The position numbers and the translations under genes are program-made. The notes below the pieces were generated by a model. It did not search any database, was not told where the DNA came from, and worked only from the letters and a program-made list of their open reading frames with translations. From Vulcanimicrobiota bacterium (GTDB lineage Bacteria; Vulcanimicrobiota; Xenobia; Xenobiales; JADMJV01), in the NCBI GenBank assembly GCA_019637395.1, contig JAHBVR010000001.1:62001-126000 (forward strand): DNA of 64,000 bases. The letters are read 5' to 3'. Of this stretch, positions 51,803 through 60,991 are shown in pieces (the stretch's first letter is position 1; each line of letters starts with the position of its first letter).

Positions 51803-53143
51803 TTGAAACTGCGTCCACTCATCTACGCCTGTTTGTTGCTGCCGACCGTGGCCGGCTGGATGGGCGCCGACGTCGTCCACCAGGTTTTCCTCCTGGTCGC
51901 TCTGGCCATCGTACTGGAAACCACGGTGTTGCGTCCGCTCTTCCGCCTGACCGAACGAGCCAAACGCCTGGAGGTGCACAGCGGCAGCGGCACCGTCTTC
52001 GAAGTATCCGCCCTGGACCGGGCTATCGCGCGCCTGGAGTCGCGTTTCGATCAGCGCCTCCAGGAATCGGAGCGAGAGAAACAGCAAATTCGCAACCTGC
52101 TCTCGGCCCTACCGGACCCGGTACTCTATTACGACCGCGAGGATCGTCTGCTCTTTCTCAATCCAGCCGCCGAACTCGCTTTAGAACTGCATCGCCAGGA
52201 CCTGATCGGGCGTTCGCTGGCGGCCAATTGGACCGACCTGCTGCGCCCACCCGAGTCCCCCCGCCAGCAGCAACCGCCGGTTCTCTCTTTTGAAAAGCCG
52301 GGCAAGGTGCTCATGGAGAAAGTCTTGGAAGCCCAAGAGAGCGGGCAGGACACTTTTGAAATTGGCGCCAAACGCACCTACCGCAGCCAGATCATTCCGA
52401 TGCGCTCGCAGGAGCGGGTGCTGGTGCTGCGCGACATCACCGACCTCAAACGCCTTGAAGAGGTTCGCCAGCTCTTTCTCAGCTCGATCAGCCACGAGTT
52501 GCGCACCCCGTTGACCATCATCAAGGGCTTTGCCGTGACTTTGCTCGACCACCCCGAAATCCCCGACGATTTCTGCAAGCCGCTCCAAAAGGTGGACCGC
52601 GAGGCCGACCGGCTGACCCGGCTGGTCAACGACCTGCTGGACCTATCGCAGATTCAGAGCCGCCGCCTGAGTATCGAGGTCATGCCCTTCGACGCTCGCG
52701 AACTGCTGGAGGAGACGCTCTCTTTGATGGCCCCGCTGGCCGAGCGCCGAGTCGTCGATCTACAATTTAACGGCGATAGCCAGTTACCCGATGACCTTTT
52801 CGGAGATCGTGACCGCCTCAAACAGGTGCTCATCAACCTGCTCGACAATGCCATCAAGTTCACCCCAGGCGGTGGCAAGGTCAGCGTCTCCACCGTAACC
52901 ACCGGGACCATCTGGGAGATCAATGTCACAGACACCGGGCCTGGCGTATCTGAAAGCGATCTACCAAATCTGTTCGAGCATTTCTTCCGCGGCAAGCATA
53001 GCCGCAAATTCGCCGGCTCCGGCCTGGGATTGGCCATCGTCAAAGAAATCGTGGAACTTCACCAGGGTAGCGTGGAAGCTTTTTGCCCGGCCAACTCGGG
53101 CCTGCACGTGCGCGTCCGACTACCCCGCCACCAGAGTCCTTAA
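51803..53143 (+). CDS. PhoR-like sensor histidine kinase
   Basis: 446 residues from a TTG ten bases after the regulator gene. One or two N-terminal membrane helices (about 5-45), a linker helix, a PAS-like domain (about 95-205: LLSALPDPVLYYDREDRLLFLNPAAE), then the H box with His231 in SISHELRTPLT and the ATP domain: N box NLLDNAIKF, G1 DTGPGV, G2 GSGLGLAIV. It has little or no periplasmic sensor, so it probably senses the membrane or a cytoplasmic signal. Confidence 0.95.
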   Translation: MKLRPLIYACLLLPTVAGWMGADVVHQVFLLVALAIVLETTVLRPLFRLTERAKRLEVHSGSGTVFEVSALDRAIARLESRFDQRLQESEREKQQIRNLLSALPDPVLYYDREDRLLFLNPAAELALELHRQDLIGRSLAANWTDLLRPPESPRQQQPPVLSFEKPGKVLMEKVLEAQESGQDTFEIGAKRTYRSQIIPMRSQERVLVLRDITDLKRLEEVRQLFLSSISHELRTPLTIIKGFAVTLLDHPEIPDDFCKPLQKVDREADRLTRLVNDLLDLSQIQSRRLSIEVMPFDARELLEETLSLMAPLAERRVVDLQFNGDSQLPDDLFGDRDRLKQVLINLLDNAIKFTPGGGKVSVSTVTTGTIWEINVTDTGPGVSESDLPNLFEHFFRGKHSRKFAGSGLGLAIVKEIVELHQGSVEAFCPANSGLHVRVRLPRHQSP

Positions 53144-54531
53144 TTGGGGAACCACTCGAAGCTCCAGTCAGGAGCATGCTCGCCGCGATAACAACCGAGT
53201 GCATGGCGCAGGCAACCGGCCAGGTCGGGATAGAGGAAACGGTAGCCGAGTTCCAGTGCGCGCTCGGGCACTCCAAAACAGCCCTCCAGCAAAAGCGGGG
53301 CGCGCCGCCCCAAGGCCAGCCTGGCCCAGGCTTCCGGAAGGGACAATTGAGGTCGGCCACCCAAAACCAACCCGACCTCCCGGGCGCACTCGCCCAGCGT
53401 GGTGGGTTGAGGGGCGCAACAATTGACTGGCCCCCTCCACTGCTGCTGGGCCAGAGCGGCCAGGACCATGCCCAGAGTATCTTCCAGCGAAATCCAGTTA
53501 AAGGGCTGCTTGCCGTCACCCAGACGCCAGCTCGGGCCCGCCAGACAGGACCAGTAGAGCGGAGGCAAGGCGCCGCCGCGTAACGTCAGCACCGGTGCAA
53601 TGCGCAGACAGACCCGGCGTGTGCCCACCGCCTCGATCGGCTGAGAAGCGGCTTCCCAGCGGACGCACACCTGAGCCAGGAAATCCTGGCCCGGCCCCAC
53701 CCCTTCGCTGCAGAAGCCCTCCGGCCGGTGACCATAATATCCAATGCCACTGGCAGATACAAAAACAGCCGGGGGTCGCCGCAGAGCGGCCAGAGAGCGG
53801 CACAAAGAGGCGGTGGCCAATCCTCGGCTTGAATCGATCTCGGCTCTGTGGGCCGGCCCGTAGTTGCCGTCGAGAATTCCTTTGCCAGCCAGATGGATGA
53901 AACCGTCCAGGCCTTCCAGCCGCTCCGCCAGCCGATCGCCATGCGGCTCCCAAGAAACCTCGTCGGGCGCCGCCACCGTTCGGCGCACCAAACGGATCAC
54001 TTCGTGCCCAGCCGTGCTCAAGACGGCCACCAGCGCCTGACCGAGCACGCCCGAAGCGCCGCTCACCGCGTAGCGACCGGGCCGCGAGGGCTGGGGAATG
54101 GAACGCCAGAGCCGGGTCGCCAGGTGGCGAAAGCGGAACATTCTCTCCAGCTGGCGCCGCAGCCAGGGCCCCACAAGACGCGAAGCGGGAGCCAGCGGCA
54201 ACTCGAAATCCACCTCATCGACCAGCCAGCTTCCCTGCCGATCCGCCGTCAGGAAAGAGTGCTGATGCAACCAGCGCCGCAGAGGCCCGCGCTCCTGAAA
54301 ATCCTCGAAGCCCCGGCCCGGCTGAAAATGACCATGGCGAGCCCACCAGGAGAGATACAGCGGCGTGACCTGGAGATGGCGCAGATCGCCGTCCCGCAAT
54401 CCCTGGTCACGCCCGCGCGCACGCAGAAACTCCCAAGGGGGAGTCAGCAGCGAAAGGGCGCCGGGGCGGAGGTGCCAGTCGTATAACTGCTGGGCCGTTC
54501 CCGGCTGGCGGGAACGAGCCCGGAAGCGCAC
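53140..54531 (-). CDS. SRPBCC-TIGR01777 NAD-dependent epimerase-like fusion
   Basis: 463 residues from a GTG overlapping the stop of the upstream large protein (TAGTG). The N-terminal 140 residues look like an SRPBCC (START-like) ligand-binding domain. The C-terminal part (about 150-463) is the TIGR01777/YfcH short-chain epimerase family with the NAD motif GASGVLGQAL and SASGIGYYGHRPEG. The proteins of this family have no proven substrate. The fusion is known in Actinobacteria and other groups. Its final codons overlap the histidine kinase gene by four bases. Confidence 0.88.
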   Translation of the reverse strand: MRFRARSRQPGTAQQLYDWHLRPGALSLLTPPWEFLRARGRDQGLRDGDLRHLQVTPLYLSWWARHGHFQPGRGFEDFQERGPLRRWLHQHSFLTADRQGSWLVDEVDFELPLAPASRLVGPWLRRQLERMFRFRHLATRLWRSIPQPSRPGRYAVSGASGVLGQALVAVLSTAGHEVIRLVRRTVAAPDEVSWEPHGDRLAERLEGLDGFIHLAGKGILDGNYGPAHRAEIDSSRGLATASLCRSLAALRRPPAVFVSASGIGYYGHRPEGFCSEGVGPGQDFLAQVCVRWEAASQPIEAVGTRRVCLRIAPVLTLRGGALPPLYWSCLAGPSWRLGDGKQPFNWISLEDTLGMVLAALAQQQWRGPVNCCAPQPTTLGECAREVGLVLGGRPQLSLPEAWARLALGRRAPLLLEGCFGVPERALELGYRFLYPDLAGCLRHALGCYRGEHAPDWSFEWFPN

Positions 54532-56843
54532 TAAGGGCCGAGGATTCCGGCCGTCGAGAGCGAGCCGCGGTCGAGGTAGTGCAGGATCATGAAGCGGAAA
54601 CCACCGGGAAGAGCTGCCAGGTCCGGCCGAGGCATGAAGGGCGGGTTGGCATTGCGCAGGGACAGGTCATACTTGAACTCCTGGTTCTTGTAACCGCGCC
54701 CTAGCTGATCGCCCTCCACGTCGATATACTCGCCAATCACCGACCCGTTGATAGCGATCTGGCGTTGCGGCTGGCCGGCCGCGCGTGGTGCCATCAATTC
54801 TTTCCAGCTAGCGGCGGGCTGGCGCCCGGTGTTGTCCCAATCCAGACTGACCGTGCGTTCTTTGCTGACCAGCACGGCGTCGATGGTCAGCTTCTCCTCG
54901 CCGGTGACGGGGTCTTTCGGCGTATTGTCATTCAGCAACACGAAGTTCTGTGCGAAAAGACCCAGCTGGTTTCCGGATTTCTCGTTGTACTTCACGTCAT
55001 CGGCGATGACCACGTTGCCTTCACGCTCCGTGGTGTAGCGAACCTTGTTGCCGAGCTGATCGCGCTCCACGGGAGGAGCGGGCCAGAGCAACTGTCCACT
55101 GGGCATTCCCGACTCCACCGGAGGGACGACGTCGGCGCCGAACCTGGTTCGCCCTTCGTTTAACTGGGCTATGGTATAGGGCGGCGTGGGATATCTGCCG
55201 ACGTCGGCCGGCTTCAAGCCGGTCGTAAGCACGGTCTGATCCCATTCGTTCTTGAGCGCGGTGAAGTAGCCCCGAGCCGCCTCGCTGTAAATACTGGAGT
55301 CATTGGGCGTGAAACCGTCGCGATTAGGGTCTTCACCAGCCACGATGCTCAGCTTTCCCTGGAACTTGTTGGTGGGGTCGGTTTTCACCACCACGTTGCC
55401 ACCCTGCACGTAGATCAATCCGCTCTGCAACTGGTCCTGTTTGATGGTCCGCGAGTCGGTGATGCTTCCATCCAGAGTGGACCTGGTCTGAATCTGAATC
55501 TGGTCTTTGTTGAGGACAATCTCGACGTTGGGGAAGCGCGGGCGGAAGTCAACCGGCACATTGACCGTCCTGGTGTTGCCGTCCGAGTCGGTGACCACTT
55601 CGGTGCCGTCATAGAATGGATTGGTAGGGTCGCTGGACTTGGGAGCGGCCAGGGCGCTGCCCCGAGCGCCCGGAATGGCGGCAGTGGGAATCTCGATCAG
55701 ACCCGATTGGTCGCTGTCTTTCACCACCAACTTGGCGGCCAACTTCATATCCTCCTGACGGAAGTCAGGAATGCCGATGCGCGCGGAACGCGGTACGAAT
55801 CCAGCCGTAAAGCCGGACATAGTCGAATCGGTCACGTCATCGGGATAGACGTTGGCGGGCTGGTTGATGGTCAGCTTATGGCTGAACTTCGGACCGTTTT
55901 CGGCCGAATTGGCCAGAAAACGGAGGTTACCCGCCTGCTCTTTGACGTGACGCTCGATGGAGCCAGCCGGCGAGCTGTCCACATCCTGCCCGTCAACCCG
56001 CATAGGACCCTGCTCCACGTAGTCTTTCGGAATCACCACGTAGTCGGCCAGGTCCGTCCCGTTGGCGTTGCTCGGAGTAGTGCCGGGCGTGTAACCGTTG
56101 ACGTTCCAGGTACGTCCGTTGGCGATAAAGTGAGCGTAGTCGAAGCTGGACTCTTTCACACGGGCCTCGACCACCCGGCTGGCCACGGGAGCATTGACGT
56201 TTACTTCGGCGCCGTTGGCCAGGGCATAGACGCGCGCGGTGGAGATCAGCCGGTAGTCGTGCCGTCCCTGGCCCCGAGAAAGCAGAATGGGCTCCACCAC
56301 GACATCGCAGGTAAAAGCGAGATCGGAATTCAACTGGATCAAGCGGGGCTTGAGATTCTGATCGACGATGGAAATACGGCGCAGGTCCAGCTCCAACTGG
56401 TCCTTGTCAGCCTGAGGCAAATTGGCCGGAATAAAGGCTCGTAACAAGGTATCTTGCGGGAGTTTGGTCACGATGGCGGCAATGCGCTGGTCGGGCGCGG
56501 AGGGGATTTCTTGTCCGACCGTAACGGGACCGGTTTGCTCAGCGAGCACATTATAGAAACCAAAATTCAGCGAAGGGTTGTTGCCCGGGTTGGGCCAGCG
56601 TTTCCACTCCCATATTGACTGGCCGGGAACGGTGCCCCGCCCCATGTAGGTGAGAGCGTATTCCAGTCCATAGCTGGCCGCTTGCACCGAGGTTTCTTCA
56701 TATCCGTAGGAGCGGGAGGTGCGAGCTTCGCTGAGGGACAGCGACATGAAGGCGAGGCTCAGGGTCACCAGGATGACGGTGGTCAGCAGAGCCAGTATCA
56801 GCGCCACGCCTTTGCGGCGGCGCAGTCCTTTAGGAAGCTTCAT
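54531..56843 (-). CDS. Large PilX-like pilus-associated protein
   Basis: 770 residues from the ATG at 56843. A basic start (KGLRRRKG) precedes a hydrophobic helix (VALILALLTTVILVTLSLAF, about 13-32) with the Ser/Ala pattern of PilX N-termini, where the segment becomes part of the pilus core. The extracytoplasmic remainder (about 40-770) is large and beta-rich, with no recognised domain. The canonical G/A-FTLxE prepilin site is replaced, as in many PilX proteins. It is the third gene of the PilV-PilW-PilX operon. Confidence 0.75.
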   Translation of the reverse strand: MKLPKGLRRRKGVALILALLTTVILVTLSLAFMSLSLSEARTSRSYGYEETSVQAASYGLEYALTYMGRGTVPGQSIWEWKRWPNPGNNPSLNFGFYNVLAEQTGPVTVGQEIPSAPDQRIAAIVTKLPQDTLLRAFIPANLPQADKDQLELDLRRISIVDQNLKPRLIQLNSDLAFTCDVVVEPILLSRGQGRHDYRLISTARVYALANGAEVNVNAPVASRVVEARVKESSFDYAHFIANGRTWNVNGYTPGTTPSNANGTDLADYVVIPKDYVEQGPMRVDGQDVDSSPAGSIERHVKEQAGNLRFLANSAENGPKFSHKLTINQPANVYPDDVTDSTMSGFTAGFVPRSARIGIPDFRQEDMKLAAKLVVKDSDQSGLIEIPTAAIPGARGSALAAPKSSDPTNPFYDGTEVVTDSDGNTRTVNVPVDFRPRFPNVEIVLNKDQIQIQTRSTLDGSITDSRTIKQDQLQSGLIYVQGGNVVVKTDPTNKFQGKLSIVAGEDPNRDGFTPNDSSIYSEAARGYFTALKNEWDQTVLTTGLKPADVGRYPTPPYTIAQLNEGRTRFGADVVPPVESGMPSGQLLWPAPPVERDQLGNKVRYTTEREGNVVIADDVKYNEKSGNQLGLFAQNFVLLNDNTPKDPVTGEEKLTIDAVLVSKERTVSLDWDNTGRQPAASWKELMAPRAAGQPQRQIAINGSVIGEYIDVEGDQLGRGYKNQEFKYDLSLRNANPPFMPRPDLAALPGGFRFMILHYLDRGSLSTAGILGP

Positions 56844-56863
56844 CTCTCCTCCACGCTTAGAAA

Positions 56864-57754
56864 TCAGTACCCGGACTTAATTGTAACCTGTTGTGTGAGC
56901 ACTTGCGAGCCGTAATATTTATTGTTTCCTTGAGAATCGATCATGATCGAGACGGTGATGGTGTAAAGGGCCGGCTGATAGGCCGGATCGTTAGGCAGAG
57001 GCGTGGTCCGTTGGGCGGTGGCGGCGGTATGCTCCACGCTGAACTGAAGTTGATCTTCGGGCTTGGGCAGTTCCAAAACCAGGCCGCGTTGCAATTTCTG
57101 CTCCGAGGTCAAGGCGGCGTCGATCATGTTCCCGTTGCCCAGGGGATCGCCGGGGTCCAGAACAAAAAAGGGCCCGTTGGCCACTTCGTAATTACCGGCC
57201 AAAATCAGCCCGGGAATGACGGTGGCCAGAGGGTCGGACATGACTCGGTAAGTGCGCCGGTAGAGCTTGTTCTGGGGACGGTCGGGGTTGTCCGCGCGCG
57301 GTGGCACCAGATATTCCACAAATACGTAATCCGCCAGAGAATCGCTGAAGACCCCGCTCCGTTTGCCGGGAGTACTGAAGATCAGCCGGTTGTAAGCCCG
57401 GTCGACATTGACGGTGGATCCACCCGGCAAGGTCTGCAGAACATGCTCGCGCTTGTACAAATTGCCCGTGAAGGGCAGGTTGAGAGCCGGACTGTAGTCC
57501 GGGTAAATGACCCCGCTGCGCAGCTCACCGCCATTGGGAAGCAGACCCATGCCGATCGAGGTGGACATTTCGGCGGAGATGCGATTGAGCACCTCTCGCC
57601 CCAGAGCAATGGCCTGGCGCTTGGCTTCTCCGCTGCGGTGGGAACGCACGGCCCAGCGAATGGCCTCGGCCGCCACGCCCAGAATAATCGAGATCAGAAA
57701 CAAGCCGACCATGGCTTCGGCCAGTGTGAAAGCGCGGCGCCGTTTAACGGACAT
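56864..57754 (-). CDS. PilW-like prepilin
   Basis: 296 residues from the ATG at 57754. Type IV prepilin signal: basic RRRA then FTLAE (Glu at +5 of the mature form), followed by a 20-residue hydrophobic helix. The residue before the cut is Ala where Gly is usual, but Ala is tolerated by PilD-type peptidases. The body (about 40-296) is beta-rich with a long PilW-like region (LVLELPKPEDQLQFSVEHT). It begins 11 bases inside the end of the upstream PilV-like gene. Confidence 0.82.
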   Translation of the reverse strand: MSVKRRRAFTLAEAMVGLFLISIILGVAAEAIRWAVRSHRSGEAKRQAIALGREVLNRISAEMSTSIGMGLLPNGGELRSGVIYPDYSPALNLPFTGNLYKREHVLQTLPGGSTVNVDRAYNRLIFSTPGKRSGVFSDSLADYVFVEYLVPPRADNPDRPQNKLYRRTYRVMSDPLATVIPGLILAGNYEVANGPFFVLDPGDPLGNGNMIDAALTSEQKLQRGLVLELPKPEDQLQFSVEHTAATAQRTTPLPNDPAYQPALYTITVSIMIDSQGNNKYYGSQVLTQQVTIKSGY

Positions 57755-58247
57755 CGCGATTTTCCGCCTTCCCGGAAATAACCGTAACGCTCTTTTCCGC
57801 CCCTCCCGTGTTGGAATCGTTGTAATAAGTGGTCACCTGCACCTGGGCAAAGCGACCGCCGATATCGTTGGTCACTCCGCTGGGGTCGGCGCTACCGTAA
57901 AGCGCGACCCGTATCGCCTGAGCGCGCACTTCGTAGCCGGGTGGAACGGTGCTGCGCATCTGTTCGGTGACGAAAGTCTTGATGGCGGTGGTGCCGTTGA
58001 GATCCTGGGCCAGGGCCGTCAGGTTGGGCTGAGTGCTGCTGAAACTGGGCGGGTCAAAAGGCAGAGCCAGGATCTCCGCTCCCACGGTGGAGGCGGTTTT
58101 GGCCGCGATGGTAGCCTTGGCGCTCTTGCGATTGAGCCGGTAAGCAGCCGGGTAAACGGCCGCAAAAGCCACCAGGATGACGGTCAGAAACCCGATGGCG
58201 AAAAGTATCTCGAGGAGACTCAGGGCCCGCGCCCGCCGCTTTTTCAC
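57744..58247 (-). CDS. PilV-like prepilin
   Basis: 167 residues from the GTG at 58247, which gives a short leader KKRRARA before LSLLEILFAIGF; the longer frame from 58295 lacks that pattern. The mature N-terminus has Glu at +5 (LSLLE) and the typical hydrophobic pilin helix. The residue before the cut is again Ala. The C-terminal region is small and beta-rich. First gene of the minor pilin operon, 70 bases from the end of the small secreted protein gene. Confidence 0.82.
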   Translation of the reverse strand: MKKRRARALSLLEILFAIGFLTVILVAFAAVYPAAYRLNRKSAKATIAAKTASTVGAEILALPFDPPSFSSTQPNLTALAQDLNGTTAIKTFVTEQMRSTVPPGYEVRAQAIRVALYGSADPSGVTNDIGGRFAQVQVTTYYNDSNTGGAEKSVTVISGKAENRDVR

Positions 58248-58315
58248 GCCTGACTTACTTGGCTCAAAGAGTTCAGTAGACCTGCCTGGCCGCAACTTGC
58301 CCTCCGCTGCGCGGA

Positions 58316-58804
58316 TTAGCCGCGCTCGGGACGAACCCAGACCAAATTGCGACAGACCTGCCCGAAGAGGTCCCCCGCTTCATTGCGCTGAGCGGCCGGA
58401 TAAAGCACCTCGACCACCTGCGCCTGACCACCGCGAAAACTCCAGGCGGCCAGCATCTGCCAGGGCTTGCCCGCGCGCAGTCCCGAAACCAGAACCCGGG
58501 TGGCCGGACGCCCGCCCACCACCAGACTGGACATCTCCACCTGAGCTCCTTTACCCAGGCGCTGGCGCAAGAACTTCTCCAGTTCTTTGTTGTGGGCCGC
58601 ACTGAACTTGTCGAGGTTGCCGAACTCGACTCGATAGAAGGAGAGGCCGACAGGATTGTCTTTGCGGGAAAGAAGGACGCGGGCCGGGCCGGCTTCATCA
58701 ATGGTATAAGCATCCGGTACTGAAGCTTCCATACCCAGCAAGGGAAAAGCCAACTTGCGGGCCTCGGCGGCGGGAGCCAGGCCCAACCACAGACCCAAGG
58801 CCAC
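58316..58804 (-). CDS. Small secreted protein downstream of upp
   Basis: 162 residues from the GTG at 58804. A signal peptide (ALGLWLGLAPAAEA) is followed by a region of about 145 residues, starting with KLAFPLLGMEASVPDAY and ending with NLVWVRPERG, which resembles the DUF1795/PsbP-like fold by strand pattern. It begins six bases after the upp stop, so the two are probably co-transcribed. Function unknown. Confidence 0.7.
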   Translation of the reverse strand: MALGLWLGLAPAAEARKLAFPLLGMEASVPDAYTIDEAGPARVLLSRKDNPVGLSFYRVEFGNLDKFSAAHNKELEKFLRQRLGKGAQVEMSSLVVGGRPATRVLVSGLRAGKPWQMLAAWSFRGGQAQVVEVLYPAAQRNEAGDLFGQVCRNLVWVRPERG

Positions 58805-58809
58805 TATGC

Positions 58810-59442
58810 CTACATGGTGCCGAATAGACGGTCTCCGGCGTCGCCCAGTCCGGGCAGGATGTAGCCTCGGTCGTTCAGGGCCTGGTCGATAGAGGCCGTG
58901 TAGATGTCCACCTCCGGGTCCGACTGCTGCAAAACCTCGATGCCTTGGGGAGAGCACAGCAAACAGAGAAACTTGATGTTTTTGCTACGGGCGCCGCGCT
59001 TTTTGAGAAACTCGACCGCCGCCGCCGCCGAGCCGCCGGTGGCCAGCATGGGATCAAGCAGAAAAAGGTCTCGTTCCGCCAGGTCCTCGGGCAGCTTGCA
59101 ATAGTATTCCACCGGCTGCAGGGTGGTTTCGTCACGATACAGTCCGATGTGTCCGACCTTGGCATTGGGCACCAGGCGCAGAATTCCCCCGACCATGCCC
59201 AGACCGGCGCGCAGAATGGGGATGACTCCCAGCTTCTTGCCGGCGATGGTTTTGCCATCGCAGGGTCCGAGCGGCCCTTGCACCTGGATATCCTCGAGAG
59301 CAATCGTGCGAGTCACTTCATAGGCCATCAACATGGCGATCTCTTCCAACAACTCCCGGAAATCTTTGGGCCCGGTGGTGCGATCGCGCATCAAGGTGAG
59401 CTTATGCTGGATCAGGGGATGATCGATAACGGTTACGCTCAT
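58810..59442 (-). CDS. upp: Uracil phosphoribosyltransferase
   Basis: 210 residues from the ATG at 59442 behind GGAGG. The PRPP-binding loop [10 protein letters not shown] and the C-terminal uracil-binding [16 protein letters not shown] are intact. It converts uracil and PRPP into UMP (pyrimidine salvage). It is divergent from the dihydropyrimidinase gene, which acts on reduced pyrimidines, so the intergenic region may serve both. Confidence 0.97.
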   Translation of the reverse strand: MSVTVIDHPLIQHKLTLMRDRTTGPKDFRELLEEIAMLMAYEVTRTIALEDIQVQGPLGPCDGKTIAGKKLGVIPILRAGLGMVGGILRLVPNAKVGHIGLYRDETTLQPVEYYCKLPEDLAERDLFLLDPMLATGGSAAAAVEFLKKRGARSKNIKFLCLLCSPQGIEVLQQSDPEVDIYTASIDQALNDRGYILPGLGDAGDRLFGTM

Positions 59443-59563
59443 TGAGTACCTCCTAAGTGACGGCCGGCGCCTTCGGCCTGCCTGCCCGCCCCTCCTGGGC
59501 AGGGGAGTTTCGCGCGCAAGAGGAACGCAACACGACAACTTTCCCATTTCTAGGAGGCCTTCC
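59443..59563. promoter_or_regulatory. Divergent upp/dihydropyrimidinase promoter region
   Basis: 121 bases between upp (minus) and the dihydropyrimidinase gene (plus). An inverted repeat CCTGCCC/GGGCAGG (59481-59487 with 59497-59503) lies in its centre. No clear -35/-10 seen. AGGAGG just before the plus-strand ATG at 59564 is the ribosome site. Confidence 0.4.
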
Positions 59564-60991
59564 ATGCGTACCCTTATTCAGAATGCAGAGATTGTGACGG
59601 CCAGCGATCAGTTCCGCGGCGATCTGCTATTCCAGGACGACAAGATTCTCAGCGTCGGCTCCAACCTCGGTGACGCAACCCGAGACCAAACGATCGACGC
59701 CAATGGCAAGTACCTTCTTCCCGGCGGGCTCGATGTGCATTGCCACCTGGAAATGCCCTTCATGGGCTCGGTGAGTAAGGACGACTTCACCAGCGGCGGC
59801 AAGTGCGCCATCGCCGGCGGCACCACCACCGTGGTGGATTTCTGCATCCCCAGCAAAGGCGGCACGTTGGCCCAGGCGCTGGAAATCTGGGACGCCAAAT
59901 CCAAGCCCAAAGCCATGTGCGACTACTCCTACCATATGTGCATCGTGGATTGGAACGAAGGCATCCGCAAGGAACTCGACCTGGCCTTCGAGCGCGGCAT
60001 CACCAGCTTCAAAATCTTCACCGCCTACAAAGGCGCTCTGATGATTTCGGATGAGGAAATCTTCGACCTCATGTTGGAAGTGCGCCAACGCGGCGGTCTG
60101 GTGACAGCCCATGCCGTCAATGGCGACGTGCTCAACATTCTGGCCGCTCGTTTCGCCGCCGAAGGCAAGCTCAGCCCTCACTATCATCCTCTCTGCCAGC
60201 CTCCCGTGGCCGAGGGCGAAGCCACCGGACGCGTGTTGGAGTTGGGCAAAATGGCCGACCAACCCGCTTATATCGTGCACATGACCTGTAAGGAAGCGGT
60301 GGTCGAACTGGCCCGCGCGCGCAAGCGCGGTTGGGAATCCTACGGCGAAGTGTGCGCCCAGCACTTGATGCTGGACGCCGATCTCTATGATCTGCCCGAC
60401 TTTGAAGGCGCCAAATACGTTATGTCTCCTCCCTTGCGTAAGGCCCATGATCGGGAAGCCTTGTGGGGCGCGCTGGCCAACGGCATCATCCAGGTGGTGG
60501 GTACCGACCACTGCACCTTCGACTTCAAGGGTCAGAAGGACATGGGCAAAGACGACTTCCGCAAAATTCCCAACGGCCTCAACGGTCTGCAGGAGCGCAT
60601 GCCGGTGGTCTGGACCTACGGCGTCAACCAGAAGCGCATCTCGCTGCAGCGCCTGGTGGAGACCTGCTGCACCAATCCGGCCAAGATGTTCGGCCTCTAC
60701 CCCACCAAGGGCAGCCTGTTGCCGGGCAGTGACGCCGACCTGGTGCTTTGGGACACCAAACAGGGTTACACTATTTCGGCCAAAACCCACCAGTCCGCCT
60801 GTGACACCAACGTCTACGAGGGCACCAGGGTCGAGGTCACCGCCCACACCGTCTTTATCCGCGGCCAGAAGGTCTACGAAGCCGGCAAATTCCTGGTCGA
60901 GCCCGGCTTCGGTCAATATCAAAAACGCCCCGCCGGCCGCCCCATGAAAGTCGACTACTCCAGCCTCGGCAACCAGACCGTCGGCGTCTAA
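59564..60991 (+). CDS. hydA: Dihydropyrimidinase (D-hydantoinase)
   Basis: 475 residues, family length. The metal-binding HCH in [11 protein letters not shown], the carboxylated lysine region [10 protein letters not shown], the His in TAHAVNGD, the later HMTC and the Asp in GTDHCTFDF match the dihydropyrimidinase active site. It opens the ring of dihydrouracil or hydantoin to N-carbamoyl-beta-alanine or carbamoyl amino acid. The neighbouring upp suggests pyrimidine degradation or salvage. A preceding dihydropyrimidine dehydrogenase is not in the window. Its stop overlaps the convergent transporter gene by four bases. Confidence 0.93.
   Translation: MRTLIQNAEIVTASDQFRGDLLFQDDKILSVGSNLGDATRDQTIDANGKYLLPGGLDVHCHLEMPFMGSVSKDDFTSGGKCAIAGGTTTVVDFCIPSKGGTLAQALEIWDAKSKPKAMCDYSYHMCIVDWNEGIRKELDLAFERGITSFKIFTAYKGALMISDEEIFDLMLEVRQRGGLVTAHAVNGDVLNILAARFAAEGKLSPHYHPLCQPPVAEGEATGRVLELGKMADQPAYIVHMTCKEAVVELARARKRGWESYGEVCAQHLMLDADLYDLPDFEGAKYVMSPPLRKAHDREALWGALANGIIQVVGTDHCTFDFKGQKDMGKDDFRKIPNGLNGLQERMPVVWTYGVNQKRISLQRLVETCCTNPAKMFGLYPTKGSLLPGSDADLVLWDTKQGYTISAKTHQSACDTNVYEGTRVEVTAHTVFIRGQKVYEAGKFLVEPGFGQYQKRPAGRPMKVDYSSLGNQTVGV

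Noticed and set aside
59627-60922. 431-codon minus-strand ORF opposite the dihydropyrimidinase gene
   Set aside because: Antisense shadow; the plus frame has the full active-site set.
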